This document shows positions 44,057-53,925 of a stretch of DNA of 64,000 nt, one piece after another (position 1 is the stretch's first letter; each line of letters begins with the position of its first letter). The notes beneath the pieces are model-generated. The model was not told the origin of the DNA, searched no databases, and saw only the letters and a list, made by a program, of their open reading frames with translations. A program made the position numbers and the translations under genes. Location of the stretch: contig CAJTCH010000016.1 of assembly GCA_910574715.1 (NCBI GenBank), positions 27,164 to 91,163 of the forward strand, written 5' to 3'. This DNA comes from Lachnospiraceae bacterium (GTDB lineage: Bacteria; Bacillota; Clostridia; Lachnospirales; Lachnospiraceae).

Positions 44057-44067
44057 AGATAGTTTCT
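44037..44067 (+). terminator. Terminator after the 43187 LysR gene
   Basis: AAACTATCTTC/GAAGATAGTTT hairpin ending in TTCTTG, overlapping the last codons of the gene. Confidence 0.75.
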
Positions 44068-44087
44068 TGTTATTCAGACCTCTCTGA

Positions 44088-44951
44088 TCATCTCTGATCC
44101 CCCATGCAGAATACCGCAACCACTCCCGGCCCGGTATGGCTTCCGATCACGGTTCCGATATTATTGATCAGGATATTGTCGATCCCCATCTTCTCTCTTA
44201 CCTGTCCCGCCACATAATCGGCGTCCTCCCGGCAGTCCCCGTGGGTGATCATAATGATATCATTCTCCCAGCCCTTCGCCTGCTTCGCGGAAGTCTCCAC
44301 GATCTTTCCAAGCGCTTTCCTGCGCCCCCGCTCCTTGCCGATCACCTGAAGAGCGCCCGCGTCATCCATATGGATCATCGGCTTGATCTTCACCATGCCG
44401 CCAAGCACAGCAACCGTCTTGGAGATACGTCCCCCTCTGTGAAGATGTTCCAGATCGTCAATCGTTACATTATGGCAGACATGAAGCTTATTCGCCTCCG
44501 CCCATTCGGCAGTCTCCTCCATTGAGCAGCCCTCGCTCTTACGCTTCAATGCATAATACAGAAGCAATCCCTCGCCCATACAGGCACACAACGTATCGAC
44601 CACCGTGATCTTCCGGTCCGGGTACTCCTCACGAAGCTCTTCCGCTGCGATCTTCATGCTGTTGCAGGTCCCGCTTAACGCAGAGGAGAAGCCAAGATGC
44701 AGAATATCCTTCCCTTCCTTCAAGATCGGCTCAAATGCGGCCTTCGCTTCATCCGGATTCACCTGAGAGGTTACCGCCATCTTTCCTTCCCTCAGCTTTC
44801 CGAAGAACTCCCCGGAGGACAGCCCGCTCATATCCTCATAAGTCTTGCCGTCTATCGTATATTTTAACGGAACCACCGGCACCCCTCTCTCGCTTAGCCA
44901 TTCCTTAGGAAGATCTACCGTACTATTCACTGTTATCACATAATCACTCAA
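44088..44951 (-). CDS. DegV family protein
   Basis: 287 residues. Members bind fatty acids (FakB) and present them to FakA kinase. Seen: IVTVNSTVDLP-like VITVNSTVDLPKEWL, MTSQVNPDE-like region with SALSGTCNSMKIAAEEL, and RGGRISKTVAVLGGMV with the basic fatty-acid-head pocket. It overlaps the MATE gene stop by 4 bp, so it is translated from the same mRNA. Confidence 0.92.
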   Translation of the reverse strand: MSDYVITVNSTVDLPKEWLSERGVPVVPLKYTIDGKTYEDMSGLSSGEFFGKLREGKMAVTSQVNPDEAKAAFEPILKEGKDILHLGFSSALSGTCNSMKIAAEELREEYPDRKITVVDTLCACMGEGLLLYYALKRKSEGCSMEETAEWAEANKLHVCHNVTIDDLEHLHRGGRISKTVAVLGGMVKIKPMIHMDDAGALQVIGKERGRRKALGKIVETSAKQAKGWENDIIMITHGDCREDADYVAGQVREKMGIDNILINNIGTVIGSHTGPGVVAVFCMGDQR

Positions 44952-46330
44952 TTTGCAGCCTCCTTTTGATCATTATCCATATTCCTTAAAACTTTCCGCA
45001 TCGTAAGTGCGAATAACACACAAGTCGTCACCACCGAGATGATGTCCGCCACCGGCTCTGCCCTGTAGACTCCCATGACCCCCATGAATCTGGGGAAGAT
45101 CACTGCCAGCGGGATCAGCAGGATCACCTTCCGAAGAAGCGCGATGAACAGAGATACCTTCGCCTGCCCAAGCGCAAGGAAGGTAGACTGGCACGCGGAC
45201 TGCAGCCCGAAGATCGTAATACCAAGGAAATACACCGGCATCACCTGGCAGGTTAGCCGGATCAGCTCCTCATTGCTTGTAAAGATCCCCGCATAGACAC
45301 CCGGGGCAAGCACTGCCACCCCGCCAAGGATCAGCGTCCCCAGAAGCCCGGCGATCAAAAGCCTTGTAAATGTCCCCTTCACCCGCTCCTTATCTCCTGC
45401 TCCATAGCAATAACTGATGATCGGCTGGACTCCCTGGGAGATCCCCTGAACCGGAATCAAGATCAACTGCATGATACTGGTCATGATGGACATGGTTCCC
45501 ACATACAGGTCCCCTCCATAATTCTGCAGCCCGGAATTCAGCGTGATTCCCACCATACTCTCCGTGCTCTGCATGATGAAGGGAGATATCCCAAGACCTG
45601 CGATGCGGACCACGATCTCCTTCTTAAGCCGCATATGCTCCGTCTTAAGCTTCATCGAGCTTCTCTTAGACGTCAGGAAACGGATTACCCATGCCGCGCT
45701 GACTGCCTGGGAGACGACGGTTGCCAGCGCCGCGCCCTTCACCCCCATATCCAGCACAAAGATCAAGACCGGATCCAGGCAAATATTGAGCAGCGCTCCG
45801 ATCACCACCGACAGCATGGCAACCTTCGACTCTCCCTGCCCGCTGATGAACGTATTCAAACCCACTGCGATCTGAACGAATATTGTACCGACCAGATAGA
45901 TACCGATATAACTCTTGGCATACCCGATCGTCACTTCACTGGCACCAAACGCGTATAGCACCGGTGTCTTGAATATCGAAAATCCTATGGTAAGCACGAT
46001 CGAGAACAACACGATCATACCCGCCGAATTTCCAAGTATCTGCTCTGCCTTGCGGATATCCTTCTTCCCAAGCTCAATGGACGCTAAGGGCGCTCCTCCC
46101 ATCCCCGCAAATGCACTGAACGCGGAGATCAGCATGATGATGGGAAATGTAACTCCCACCCCCGTCAGGGCGATATCCCCGTAGCCGCGGATATGCCCGA
46201 TATAGATCCTGTCCACAATGTTGTACAGCACGTTGATAAGCTGCGCTGCCACGGCCGGCACGGCCAGAGAGACCATAAGCCTCCCCAGAGGCTCCGTGCC
46301 GAGCCTTTCCTTATTCATCTCTTTCTCCAT
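44948..46330 (-). CDS. MATE family efflux transporter
   Basis: 460 residues, 12 membrane helices in two halves. It begins with the typical VAQLINVLYNIVDRIYIGHI-like segment (AAQLINVLYNIVDRIYIGH) and contains GISQGVQPIISYCYGAGD. It likely exports drugs or metabolites using Na+ or H+. It heads a two-gene unit with degV and lies 66 bp or more after an unusual inverted repeat at 46407-46451. Confidence 0.92.
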   Translation of the reverse strand: MEKEMNKERLGTEPLGRLMVSLAVPAVAAQLINVLYNIVDRIYIGHIRGYGDIALTGVGVTFPIIMLISAFSAFAGMGGAPLASIELGKKDIRKAEQILGNSAGMIVLFSIVLTIGFSIFKTPVLYAFGASEVTIGYAKSYIGIYLVGTIFVQIAVGLNTFISGQGESKVAMLSVVIGALLNICLDPVLIFVLDMGVKGAALATVVSQAVSAAWVIRFLTSKRSSMKLKTEHMRLKKEIVVRIAGLGISPFIMQSTESMVGITLNSGLQNYGGDLYVGTMSIMTSIMQLILIPVQGISQGVQPIISYCYGAGDKERVKGTFTRLLIAGLLGTLILGGVAVLAPGVYAGIFTSNEELIRLTCQVMPVYFLGITIFGLQSACQSTFLALGQAKVSLFIALLRKVILLIPLAVIFPRFMGVMGVYRAEPVADIISVVTTCVLFALTMRKVLRNMDNDQKEAAN

Positions 46331-46406
46331 ATGTAAATCCCACCTTCTGATTCAACGTCCCAGCACAGTATTGCATAAATAACGGTGAATAATGTGCTTG
46401 ATATAT

Positions 46407-46451
46407 GCGTCAGATGTGCGTTTACAATATGCGTCTGTGCACATCTGACGC
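46407..46451. repeat. 13-bp inverted repeat upstream of the MATE gene
   Basis: GCGTCAGATGTGC (46407-46419) and its exact complement (46439-46451), spaced 19 bp. There is no T-run, so it is not a simple terminator. It is a candidate operator or RNA switch for the MATE/degV unit. Part of the spacer (GCGTCT) echoes the arm. Confidence 0.5.
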
Positions 46452-46508
46452 TCAGTATAACATGTACGGCAAATACTGTAAAGACATATCGGCATCCGAA
46501 TACAGTTA

Positions 46509-47876
46509 TTAATTTAATTTCACATTCAGATAATTTCTCCCCGACAGCGTCTTATTAAAGCAAATGCTGCATACAATGATCAATGTTCCGATCAGGAAGC
46601 CCCACCAGTTGAACAGCGCAGTCAGGATCAGCAGCTCCAGACGCATGAATTTCAGCGCATAGCCAAGTTCGAAGTTCGGCTGGGTGTAATTCGCAACAGA
46701 CACGAATGCCATATATAACATGACCTCCGCATTAAACCACCCGGACTGCACCGAGAATTCGCCCATCACCAGACCGGCGATCACGCTTAAGGGGGTACTC
46801 AGCATACTCGGCGTATTAAGCGCCGCCAGACGCAGGCCGTCAATGGCGATTTCCAGGATCAGCAGCTGGAAGATCAGCGGGATATTGACCGTATCCTTTA
46901 CCGACACGAAGGCAAATACTTCCGGAAGCCAATTCAGATTCTGCATGAATAACAGAAACACCGGAGTTAAAAATACCGTCATAAATGTGATCAGCCCTCT
47001 GGCGATCTTCAGATATACATTGGTCAGGGTCGGGAAATAATAATCATTGGCTTCTTCGATCATATCGAGGATCGACGTGGGTAGTATCATTGCCGACGGC
47101 GAATTATCTACCAGCAGAACGATCTTCCCTTCCAGCAGACAAGCGGTCGCCGTATCCGGCCGCTCGGTAAACTTGAATTTGGGGAATGGATTGTACCATT
47201 TGCGCTTATATAATTCTTCTGCCAAACTCTGTTGATTCATCCGCAGCGCGTCTGTTTTGATATTCTTGATCCGGTCGGACACATTCTTCAGAAGCTCCTG
47301 ATCCACCCGGTCGCTCATATAGCAGATCGCAACATCCGTCCTGGAACTGTCTCCGATCTCCACCATCTCCATGATCAGATGGGGATCCCGGATCCTTCTT
47401 CTCATAAGCGCCGTGTTAAATACGATCGTCTCCACGAATCCGTCCCGGGAACCCCGAAGCGATTTGTCCTTGTCCGGTTCCTCCACACTTCTTGCCGGAT
47501 AAGTCCTACAGTCTATAGCGATACAAGCCTCATAACCCTCGATAAAAAGGCAGGTGACGCCGGACAGCAGGTTCTTCATGACCTGGTCAAAATCGCCCAG
47601 GACATCCACCTCCACATAAGGGACGCACTCTCTCGAGAAGCTGGTCGCATCACCCGGCATATCTTCTTCTGTGATTCCCAAGAATGAATCCAGAATCTTA
47701 AGCATGGATTCATCCTTCGTGAATCCGTCTATAAAATAGAACGTAGCACAACGTCCGCCGATCATGATATCCCGCCGGATGATATCAAAGCTTTCTTTTA
47801 TCGGAAGTACCTGATTCATATATGCAGTATTCTCTTCCCGCGAGGCTGTTATCTTTTTTATGTCTGACATATTCAT
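46509..47876 (-). CDS. Spore germination protein, GerA/SpoVAF type subunit A
   Basis: 455 residues. The large N-terminal cytoplasmic domain (GGRCATFYFIDGFTKDESM) precedes five or so membrane helices near the C-terminus (from about residue 290). It is the GerKA/SpoVAF family of germination-receptor A subunits. GerB and GerC partners are not adjacent, so a SpoVAF-like stand-alone role is more likely than a full receptor. The start is MNMSDIKK; a GGAGGAATGAATATG ribosome site precedes it. Confidence 0.88.
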   Translation of the reverse strand: MNMSDIKKITASREENTAYMNQVLPIKESFDIIRRDIMIGGRCATFYFIDGFTKDESMLKILDSFLGITEEDMPGDATSFSRECVPYVEVDVLGDFDQVMKNLLSGVTCLFIEGYEACIAIDCRTYPARSVEEPDKDKSLRGSRDGFVETIVFNTALMRRRIRDPHLIMEMVEIGDSSRTDVAICYMSDRVDQELLKNVSDRIKNIKTDALRMNQQSLAEELYKRKWYNPFPKFKFTERPDTATACLLEGKIVLLVDNSPSAMILPTSILDMIEEANDYYFPTLTNVYLKIARGLITFMTVFLTPVFLLFMQNLNWLPEVFAFVSVKDTVNIPLIFQLLILEIAIDGLRLAALNTPSMLSTPLSVIAGLVMGEFSVQSGWFNAEVMLYMAFVSVANYTQPNFELGYALKFMRLELLILTALFNWWGFLIGTLIIVCSICFNKTLSGRNYLNVKLN

Positions 47877-48002
47877 TCCTCCGCTTAATTACTGAATCTA
47901 TAAGCGTTAGCATCCCCCGCATTCTCAGAAAATATACCCAAAAGCATACAAAAAGGACAGCGCAATCTTTGCTGCCCTCTTCTGTATCATACTTTTCATC
48001 TA

Positions 48003-48530
48003 TTACACCGAATAACCAGTCGTGCTTCCCAATCCGCCGTTGCGTACCGCAGTCACGTCATCATCCACCGTAATTCCGTACTCCACAAATATCCCCTGCA
48101 TGAACCCTGTGCCTGCTTCGATCCTGACCGTCTTCCCTTCCCTGCTGTCATTAGTTAACTTGACAAATATGTGACCCTCGTTATCCGAATAGAAATAGTC
48201 GCTGTCGATAATCCCTACCGTATTGTTAAGCTGCAGACGGTATTTGAAACCAAGCCCGCTTCTTGGGTAACACTTAAGCACCCAGTCGTCCTCCATCTCC
48301 ACGCAGATCCCTGTGGGAATCTTTACAGTCTCTCCGGGCTCCATCGTAATCTCCACCGGCGCGTAGAAATCATACCCGGCAGAACCCGATGTTGCCCTGC
48401 ATGGCAGACGGATCCCATCATAGACCATCTGAATCTCGTCATCTCCGGCTGCGGAACCAAAGACATCCTGGTATCCTTCCTTAAACTGTCCAAAACTTAC
48501 TTTATGAAACTGTGCAATTCTCTTTGCCAC
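48003..48530 (-). CDS. dut: dUTPase-family protein
   Basis: 175 residues of the trimeric dUTPase/dCTP-deaminase fold. Motifs: SAGYDFYAP, YPRSGLGFKYRLQL, VGIIDSDYF, and the C-terminal RNGGLGSTTGYSV (usual form RGSGGFGSTG). The third motif ends unlike the usual GVIDxDYRGE. It converts dUTP to dUMP, keeping uracil out of DNA. The N-terminal extension of about 35 residues (QFHKVSFGQF) is unusual and typical of the clostridial form. Confidence 0.88.
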   Translation of the reverse strand: MAKRIAQFHKVSFGQFKEGYQDVFGSAAGDDEIQMVYDGIRLPCRATSGSAGYDFYAPVEITMEPGETVKIPTGICVEMEDDWVLKCYPRSGLGFKYRLQLNNTVGIIDSDYFYSDNEGHIFVKLTNDSREGKTVRIEAGTGFMQGIFVEYGITVDDDVTAVRNGGLGSTTGYSV

Positions 48531-48568
48531 GTTCTCACCACCTTTATTTTATTATAGCAAAAGGGTAA

Positions 48569-49147
48569 TCAGATATCCAGCTTCAACTGAACCTCTTCTT
48601 CTGCCTCTTCCTTGAAACTCTCCACCTGTTCCGGATTCAGGCTTGGCAGATCATCCACCGACTGAACGCTGAACCTTCTTAAGAATTCCTCCGTAGTCCC
48701 AAAAAGAATCGGCTTGCCGGGTGCATCAAGCCTTCCTCTCTCACAGACCAGATTGTACTCTACTAATTTGTTCACCGCATGGTCAGACTTCACCCCCCGG
48801 ATCTTCTCTACCTCCAGCTTCGTCACCGGCTGCTTATAGGCAATGATCGATAACGTCTCAAGCAGTACATCCGTCAGCACATACTTCTTCGGCTGCTTCG
48901 CCACGCGGATCAGATATTCATACATCTCCTTCTTGGTACACATCTGAAATGCATCCTCCAGCTCTATGATGCGCACTCCGCGGTCCTCCGCCTCGTACTT
49001 ATCCATCATCCGGTGTATCAGCTTCCTGGTCGTATCCGTGTCATGCCCGACCGCCGCCGCGATCTTCGTAAGATCCACGGACTCTCCCATGGTAAATAAT
49101 ACCGCCTCTATAACTCCCTCTAATCTCTTGATCTCCACTTCTTCCAT
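48569..49147 (-). CDS. scpB: Segregation and condensation protein B
   Basis: About 192 residues, two winged-helix domains (VIEAVLFTMGESVDLTKIAA, then ETLSIIAYKQPVTKLEVEKIRG). The start at 49147 follows AAGGGA; an in-frame ATG at 49180 is a fair alternative. ScpA, ScpB and SMC form the condensin. It follows scpA by 71 bp. Confidence 0.92.
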   Translation of the reverse strand: MEEVEIKRLEGVIEAVLFTMGESVDLTKIAAAVGHDTDTTRKLIHRMMDKYEAEDRGVRIIELEDAFQMCTKKEMYEYLIRVAKQPKKYVLTDVLLETLSIIAYKQPVTKLEVEKIRGVKSDHAVNKLVEYNLVCERGRLDAPGKPILFGTTEEFLRRFSVQSVDDLPSLNPEQVESFKEEAEEEVQLKLDI

Positions 49148-49218
49148 GATTCCCTTCTCCACCATATCTGTTATCTGCATGCGGCTTCCCGCGCCGCGTC
49201 TGATACACTGCAAAAATA

Positions 49219-49968
49219 TCAGGCGAAGACCTTCGACATGATCATGATCTCGTCAAAGGGCTGTTCCTGTTCTATCATGATCGTCCCTTCTTTCATAAGC
49301 TGCAGAACCGCAAGGAAGGTCACCACGATCTGCGTCTTCGATCTCTGCTTCTCCAGAAGCATCCGAAAACCGAACCTTCGATGATTCTTCGCGTATTCCG
49401 TGACATAGATCAGCTTATCCGGAAGAGTGATCTCCTCTTTCTCTATCTTCCCGAACTTACTGCGGACAGGATCGATCTTATCCACCTGCCTTCTCATAAC
49501 CTCCCGGAATACCTTGTTAAGCTTCACAAGGGTGACATTGGCCAGCAGCTCGTCCAGATCTACAGGCTCCACATATCCCAGGACCTCCTCCGGGATCGTG
49601 GGCTTCTTGTACATCACCTGTTCTCCCTCCACCTGCCTGTCCTTAAGCTCATAAGACATATACTTGTACATCTTATATTCCAGCAATTGCGCTACCAGTT
49701 CCTGGCGCGGGTCTTCTTCTTCGCCTTCTTCATTGACTTCCTTGGGGAGAAGCATCCTGCACTTGATATCCAGAAGCGTCGCCGCCATTACCAGGAATTC
49801 GCTCATGATATTCAGGTCTTCTTTCTCCATCTCCCGGATATACTCCATATACTGGTTCGTGATCTCGACAATCGGAATATCGTAGATATCAATCTTATTC
49901 TTATCTATCAGATGTAAAAGCAGGTCTAACGGTCCCTCGAAGACCTGCAGCTTTACCGGAATTCCCAT
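49219..49968 (-). CDS. scpA: Segregation and condensation protein A
   Basis: 249 residues, the kleisin of the SMC complex: FEGPLDLLLHLIDKNKIDI at the start, then the middle acidic linker EVNEEGEEEDPRQELV. The C-terminal winged helix (TFLAVLQLMKEGTI) binds the SMC head. It is directly followed by scpB. Confidence 0.94.
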   Translation of the reverse strand: MGIPVKLQVFEGPLDLLLHLIDKNKIDIYDIPIVEITNQYMEYIREMEKEDLNIMSEFLVMAATLLDIKCRMLLPKEVNEEGEEEDPRQELVAQLLEYKMYKYMSYELKDRQVEGEQVMYKKPTIPEEVLGYVEPVDLDELLANVTLVKLNKVFREVMRRQVDKIDPVRSKFGKIEKEEITLPDKLIYVTEYAKNHRRFGFRMLLEKQRSKTQIVVTFLAVLQLMKEGTIMIEQEQPFDEIMIMSKVFA

Positions 49969-50056
49969 AAACCTCTCCCATACCCTTCTTTCGATAACAC
50001 AATTGTAATATTATACAGGATTTTCCTCTATTTCTCAAGTCAGAAGTTTGAAAATA

Positions 50057-50995
50057 TTATCTTAGCTCCACCGCAATTACCTCAGCAGGATTAAACAGCC
50101 GAATCGGCACCGAGTGTACTCCAAGCCCTCTGCTCACTACCACGCATGCTTCTTTGGCCTGGTAACAGCCGCCTGAGAACTTCGGAAACGGTGTGAAATC
50201 CGGCGCGATCACGCCTCCGATCCCTGGTATGCCTACCACTCCTCCATGATAATGTCCGCACAGGATAAGATCTGCCCCCCACTCCTGATAAGCTTCCACA
50301 TGCCCGGGATGGTGTGCCAGCAAGATCTCATAAGCTTCCCCGGCCTTCCCGACCCGCTCTTCGATATCCTTCACCCGGACCTTCCCCTTAGCAGCGCGCT
50401 CATAGCCGCGCATCGGGATCTCCAACCCTGTGATCCGTACCCTTGCCCGACCCCATCGAAAGACCGCAGAATCATTCTCCAGGAAATGGATCCCCGCCCT
50501 AAGAAGCCGCTCCTTATACTCGCGGTACGACTGCCTGTATTTCCTTGGCCGTTCCTTAAGCTTCTGCTCATGGTTGCCGTTAGCATAATATACCGGGCAG
50601 ATCCTGGGCAGACCCGACAGGAATTCGGCCGTATGCCCGTAAGAATATCCGTCCGTCCGGATCAGCATATCCCCGCCGATCAGGATCAGATCCGGCTTCT
50701 CTTCGGCGATCGCTTCATACAATATCTCATTCTTCTTCCCATAACGGTAATTGTGAAGATCACTTAAGAATATAAGCTTTCTGCCCCGTTCAAGTCCGGC
50801 AAGCTTCGGCGAATCCGCTGTGTAATGTGTTACCTGAAAACAGCGCAGTTCACGGATGATCTCACCGACCGCCGCCAGCAGACCGAGCAGGGCTGTTATA
50901 ATAAATGGTTTCAATCTTTTTCTCCTCTTCGATGCTTTCCCGCCGTTCTCGGCGTCCATGATACTCGGATTGCTCCGTGCTATGCACTCCCGCAA
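50057..50995 (-). CDS. Membrane-anchored metallophosphoesterase (YkuE-type)
   Basis: 312 residues. A membrane helix at about residues 30-48 is followed by the calcineurin-like motifs: IFLSDLHNY, GGDMLIR, YANGNHEQ, AHHPGH and GHYHGG. The family acts on phospholipid headgroups or small phosphodiesters at the membrane. It is divergent from the aminopeptidase gene. Confidence 0.88.
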   Translation of the reverse strand: MRECIARSNPSIMDAENGGKASKRRKRLKPFIITALLGLLAAVGEIIRELRCFQVTHYTADSPKLAGLERGRKLIFLSDLHNYRYGKKNEILYEAIAEEKPDLILIGGDMLIRTDGYSYGHTAEFLSGLPRICPVYYANGNHEQKLKERPRKYRQSYREYKERLLRAGIHFLENDSAVFRWGRARVRITGLEIPMRGYERAAKGKVRVKDIEERVGKAGEAYEILLAHHPGHVEAYQEWGADLILCGHYHGGVVGIPGIGGVIAPDFTPFPKFSGGCYQAKEACVVVSRGLGVHSVPIRLFNPAEVIAVELR

Positions 50996-51201
50996 TCCTA
51001 AAATACCTCAATTCCGCTCTAAACACGCACGCTCACTCCGCGCCATTCACCATCAGGATGCGTCCTTGTGCCAGCACAAACTTATCCTGATAATGAATGA
51101 CGAGTGAACTGTAACTCATTATATAATTATTCCTGTTATTTTGCAAATGGATATGTTAGAATAATTTATTAGGAAATATAGTAAGAAAGGAAGGGATTGA
51201 C

Positions 51202-52989
51202 ATGACAATACCTGAAAAACTCTCCGCGCTTCGGGCTTTGATGGAGGACCGGGGATACGACGTATATCTGGTCCCCACCGACGATAACCATCAGAGCGAA
51301 TATGTGGGGGAACATTTTAAAGCGAGAGCATTCATCACAGGCTTTACCGGATCTGCCGGAACGGCCGTCATCACGAAGACAGAGGCCGGGCTGTTCACGG
51401 ACGGCAGATACTTTATCCAGGCCGCCAATCAGTTGGACGGAAGCGGTATCACGCTCTTCAAGATGGGGCAGCCGGATGTACCGACACTGGAGGATTATAT
51501 TGCCGACGTGATGCCGGAAGGCGGAACTCTCGGATTCGACGGACGCGTCGTATCTATGGGCAGAGGGAAGGCTCTGGAGAAGGCTCTGGAAGACAAGCAT
51601 GCCAAGATCAACTACTCCGAAGATTTGATCGACCTGATCTGGGAAGACCGGCCGCCGCTGTCTACGAAGCCGGCATTTGCACTTGGAACCGAGTACACCG
51701 GAGAAAGCACCAAAGACAAGCTTGCACGTATCCGCAAAGCTATGGAAGAAGCCAAGGCAACCGTGCACGTGCTTGCCTCGCTGGACGACATCTGCTGGAC
51801 CACGAACCTGCGCGGGGATGATATCGAATTCTTCCCGCTTCTTCTGTCCTACGCCATCATTTCCATGGACGATATGCGGTTCTATGTGGACGGGCAGAAG
51901 CTGACCGACCAGATGAAATCAGACCTCGCCGAGAATAACATCAAGATCTGCCCGTACAATGACATCTACGAAGATATCAAGAAACTCGGCGCAAATGAGG
52001 CCGTACTGGTAGATCCGGACAAGCTGAATTACGCGCTTTACAACAATATTCCTTCTGACGCCAAGGTGATTGAGCAACCGAATCCGGAAATTCTCATGAA
52101 AGCAATGAAGAATGAGACGGAGATCAAGAATATCATCAACGCGCACATAAAAGACGGTGTCGCTGTGACCAGATTCATGTACTGGCTCAAGAAGAATATA
52201 GGCAAGACCGAGATTACAGAGATCAGCGCCGCCGAGAAGCTTGATTCCTTCCGCAAGGAGCAGGAAGGCTATCTGTGGCAGAGCTTCGACCCGATCTGCG
52301 GATCCGGAGAACACGGCGCGATCGTACATTATTCCGCAACCCCTGAGACCAATATCCCGGTAACCACCAACGGCTTATTCCTGACAGACACCGGCGGCGG
52401 CTATATGGAAGGCTCCACAGATATCACAAGGACATTTGCCTTTGGGGAACTGACCGACCGTATGAAGGAAGATTTCACCACCGTCCTGCTCTGCAACCTG
52501 CATCTGGCCCGCGCCGTGTTCCTGAAAGGTACTGCGGGCTATAACCTGGACGTGCTGGCAAGGATCCCGGCCTGGGAGCGCGGACTTGACTTCAACCACG
52601 GAACCGGCCACGGCGTAGGCTACCTGATGAACATCCACGAAGGTCCTTCCGGTTTCCGCTGTGCCGTACGCGGCCATGAGAAATGCCCGCTAGAGCCGGG
52701 CATGGTCCTCACCAACGAACCTGGCCTCTACATCGAAGGCTCCCACGGTATCCGTACGGAGAACGAGATGGTGGTGAGAGAAGGACAGAAGACCGAATAC
52801 GGACAGTTCCTTTACTTTGAGCCGATCACCTACGTGCCGATCGACCTGGATGCGGTTAAGCCCGAACTTATGAAGCCAGAAGATAAGGAACAGCTCAACG
52901 CATATCACGCTAAGGTGTATGAGCTGATCGCTCCGCATCTCAATGAAGAAGAACAAGAGTGGCTGAAAGAATATACCAGAGCCATTTAA
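51202..52989 (+). CDS. Aminopeptidase P family (Xaa-Pro) metallopeptidase
   Basis: 595 residues: two creatinase-N-like domains (about 1-300) and a pita-bread M24B domain. The dinuclear metal ligands are visible: FLTDTGGGYMEGSTDITRTF, HGTGHGVGYLMNIHEGP and TNEPGLYIEGSHGIRTEN. It removes residues before proline. GAAAGGAAGGG precedes the ATG. It is alone on the plus strand and closed by the repeat hairpin at 52995. Confidence 0.93.
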   Translation: MTIPEKLSALRALMEDRGYDVYLVPTDDNHQSEYVGEHFKARAFITGFTGSAGTAVITKTEAGLFTDGRYFIQAANQLDGSGITLFKMGQPDVPTLEDYIADVMPEGGTLGFDGRVVSMGRGKALEKALEDKHAKINYSEDLIDLIWEDRPPLSTKPAFALGTEYTGESTKDKLARIRKAMEEAKATVHVLASLDDICWTTNLRGDDIEFFPLLLSYAIISMDDMRFYVDGQKLTDQMKSDLAENNIKICPYNDIYEDIKKLGANEAVLVDPDKLNYALYNNIPSDAKVIEQPNPEILMKAMKNETEIKNIINAHIKDGVAVTRFMYWLKKNIGKTEITEISAAEKLDSFRKEQEGYLWQSFDPICGSGEHGAIVHYSATPETNIPVTTNGLFLTDTGGGYMEGSTDITRTFAFGELTDRMKEDFTTVLLCNLHLARAVFLKGTAGYNLDVLARIPAWERGLDFNHGTGHGVGYLMNIHEGPSGFRCAVRGHEKCPLEPGMVLTNEPGLYIEGSHGIRTENEMVVREGQKTEYGQFLYFEPITYVPIDLDAVKPELMKPEDKEQLNAYHAKVYELIAPHLNEEEQEWLKEYTRAI

Positions 52990-52994
52990 CCCAA

Positions 52995-53033
52995 TTGGGG
53001 ACGTAGTAAAGCTGCATTTTACTACGTCCCCAA
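52995..53033. terminator. Long hairpin, second copy of the dispersed repeat
   Basis: Perfect 16-bp inverted repeat TTGGGGACGTAGTAAA with a 7-nt loop GCTGCAT, between the convergent aminopeptidase and nudC genes. It shares the GGGGACG.AGTAAA core and the GCATTTTAC arm with 10511-10555. Confidence 0.8.
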
Positions 53034-53039
53034 TAACAT

Positions 53040-53921
53040 CTATCTCTCTCTATCCCTGCCTTCTTTAAACACCATCATCATCTCATTCGTAAGGCTCACA
53101 TCATCCGGCTCTGCCGGTATCTCTTCCCGCTCAAACCACTGGGCAAGAGCCAGTTCTTCCTCATCCAGCGTCACATCCTCTTCTCCGTCCAGTTCACAGA
53201 AGAACCCCATCAGCAGAGTATCTGAAAATGACCAGGGCTGGCTCTTATAGTACGTGATATTCTTGACCTTAAGCCCTACTTCCTCCATCACTTCCCGCGC
53301 TACCGTCTCCTCCACCGTCTCACCGATCTCCGTGAAGCCGGCAAGCAATGCGTATTTCTTATATTCTCTCCCGGCATATTGGGACATCAGGAGACGATTC
53401 CCATGAGTCACGGCGATAATGACCGCCGGACAGATCTTAGGATATTCCATCTGGCGGCACTTGGGGCAGTAAAGCATCCGCTCTTTCTGATCCTTCTTAA
53501 GAGGCGTACCGCAGCATCCGCAGTAACGGCGGCTCTCATACCACCTATGTAACTGCCAGCCCGTAACCCCCGCAAAGCATAAGTGTTTCGGTCCTGCATT
53601 GCGGAATATCTGCCGATCTTCCCATACATACCTGCTGCCGTCTGCCGCAGCTTCTCCATCTCCCGCAAGGAAATCCATATCAAGACCACTTCCCAGATAA
53701 TACCTCACGCCGTCAACGGCAAACAAATACGTGTAATCACCATAGAGCCTGTCCGCGTCAACGCCCGCCTCTGCCTCCCCGAATGTGGGAAATGCGATCA
53801 TACCGTCCTGCTGCCGGACAAGCGCCCTGTTCCCGTTATAACAAAGCAGGTAATCCTCTTTGGCAGGAGGCTTTGGTCTATATTCGTTCTGAAACTGGTA
53901 CGGCGCTATATCCTGTATCAT
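53040..53921 (-). CDS. nudC: NAD+ diphosphatase
   Basis: 293 residues: an N-terminal domain, a zinc ribbon (CGCCGTPLKK to MLYCPKC) and a Nudix domain with box GFTEIGETVEETVAREVMEEVG. It cleaves NADH/NAD+ and can remove NAD caps from RNA. It lies 4 bp after parC on the same strand and may be carried on the same message. Confidence 0.92.
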   Translation of the reverse strand: MIQDIAPYQFQNEYRPKPPAKEDYLLCYNGNRALVRQQDGMIAFPTFGEAEAGVDADRLYGDYTYLFAVDGVRYYLGSGLDMDFLAGDGEAAADGSRYVWEDRQIFRNAGPKHLCFAGVTGWQLHRWYESRRYCGCCGTPLKKDQKERMLYCPKCRQMEYPKICPAVIIAVTHGNRLLMSQYAGREYKKYALLAGFTEIGETVEETVAREVMEEVGLKVKNITYYKSQPWSFSDTLLMGFFCELDGEEDVTLDEEELALAQWFEREEIPAEPDDVSLTNEMMMVFKEGRDRER

Positions 53922-53925
53922 CCTG

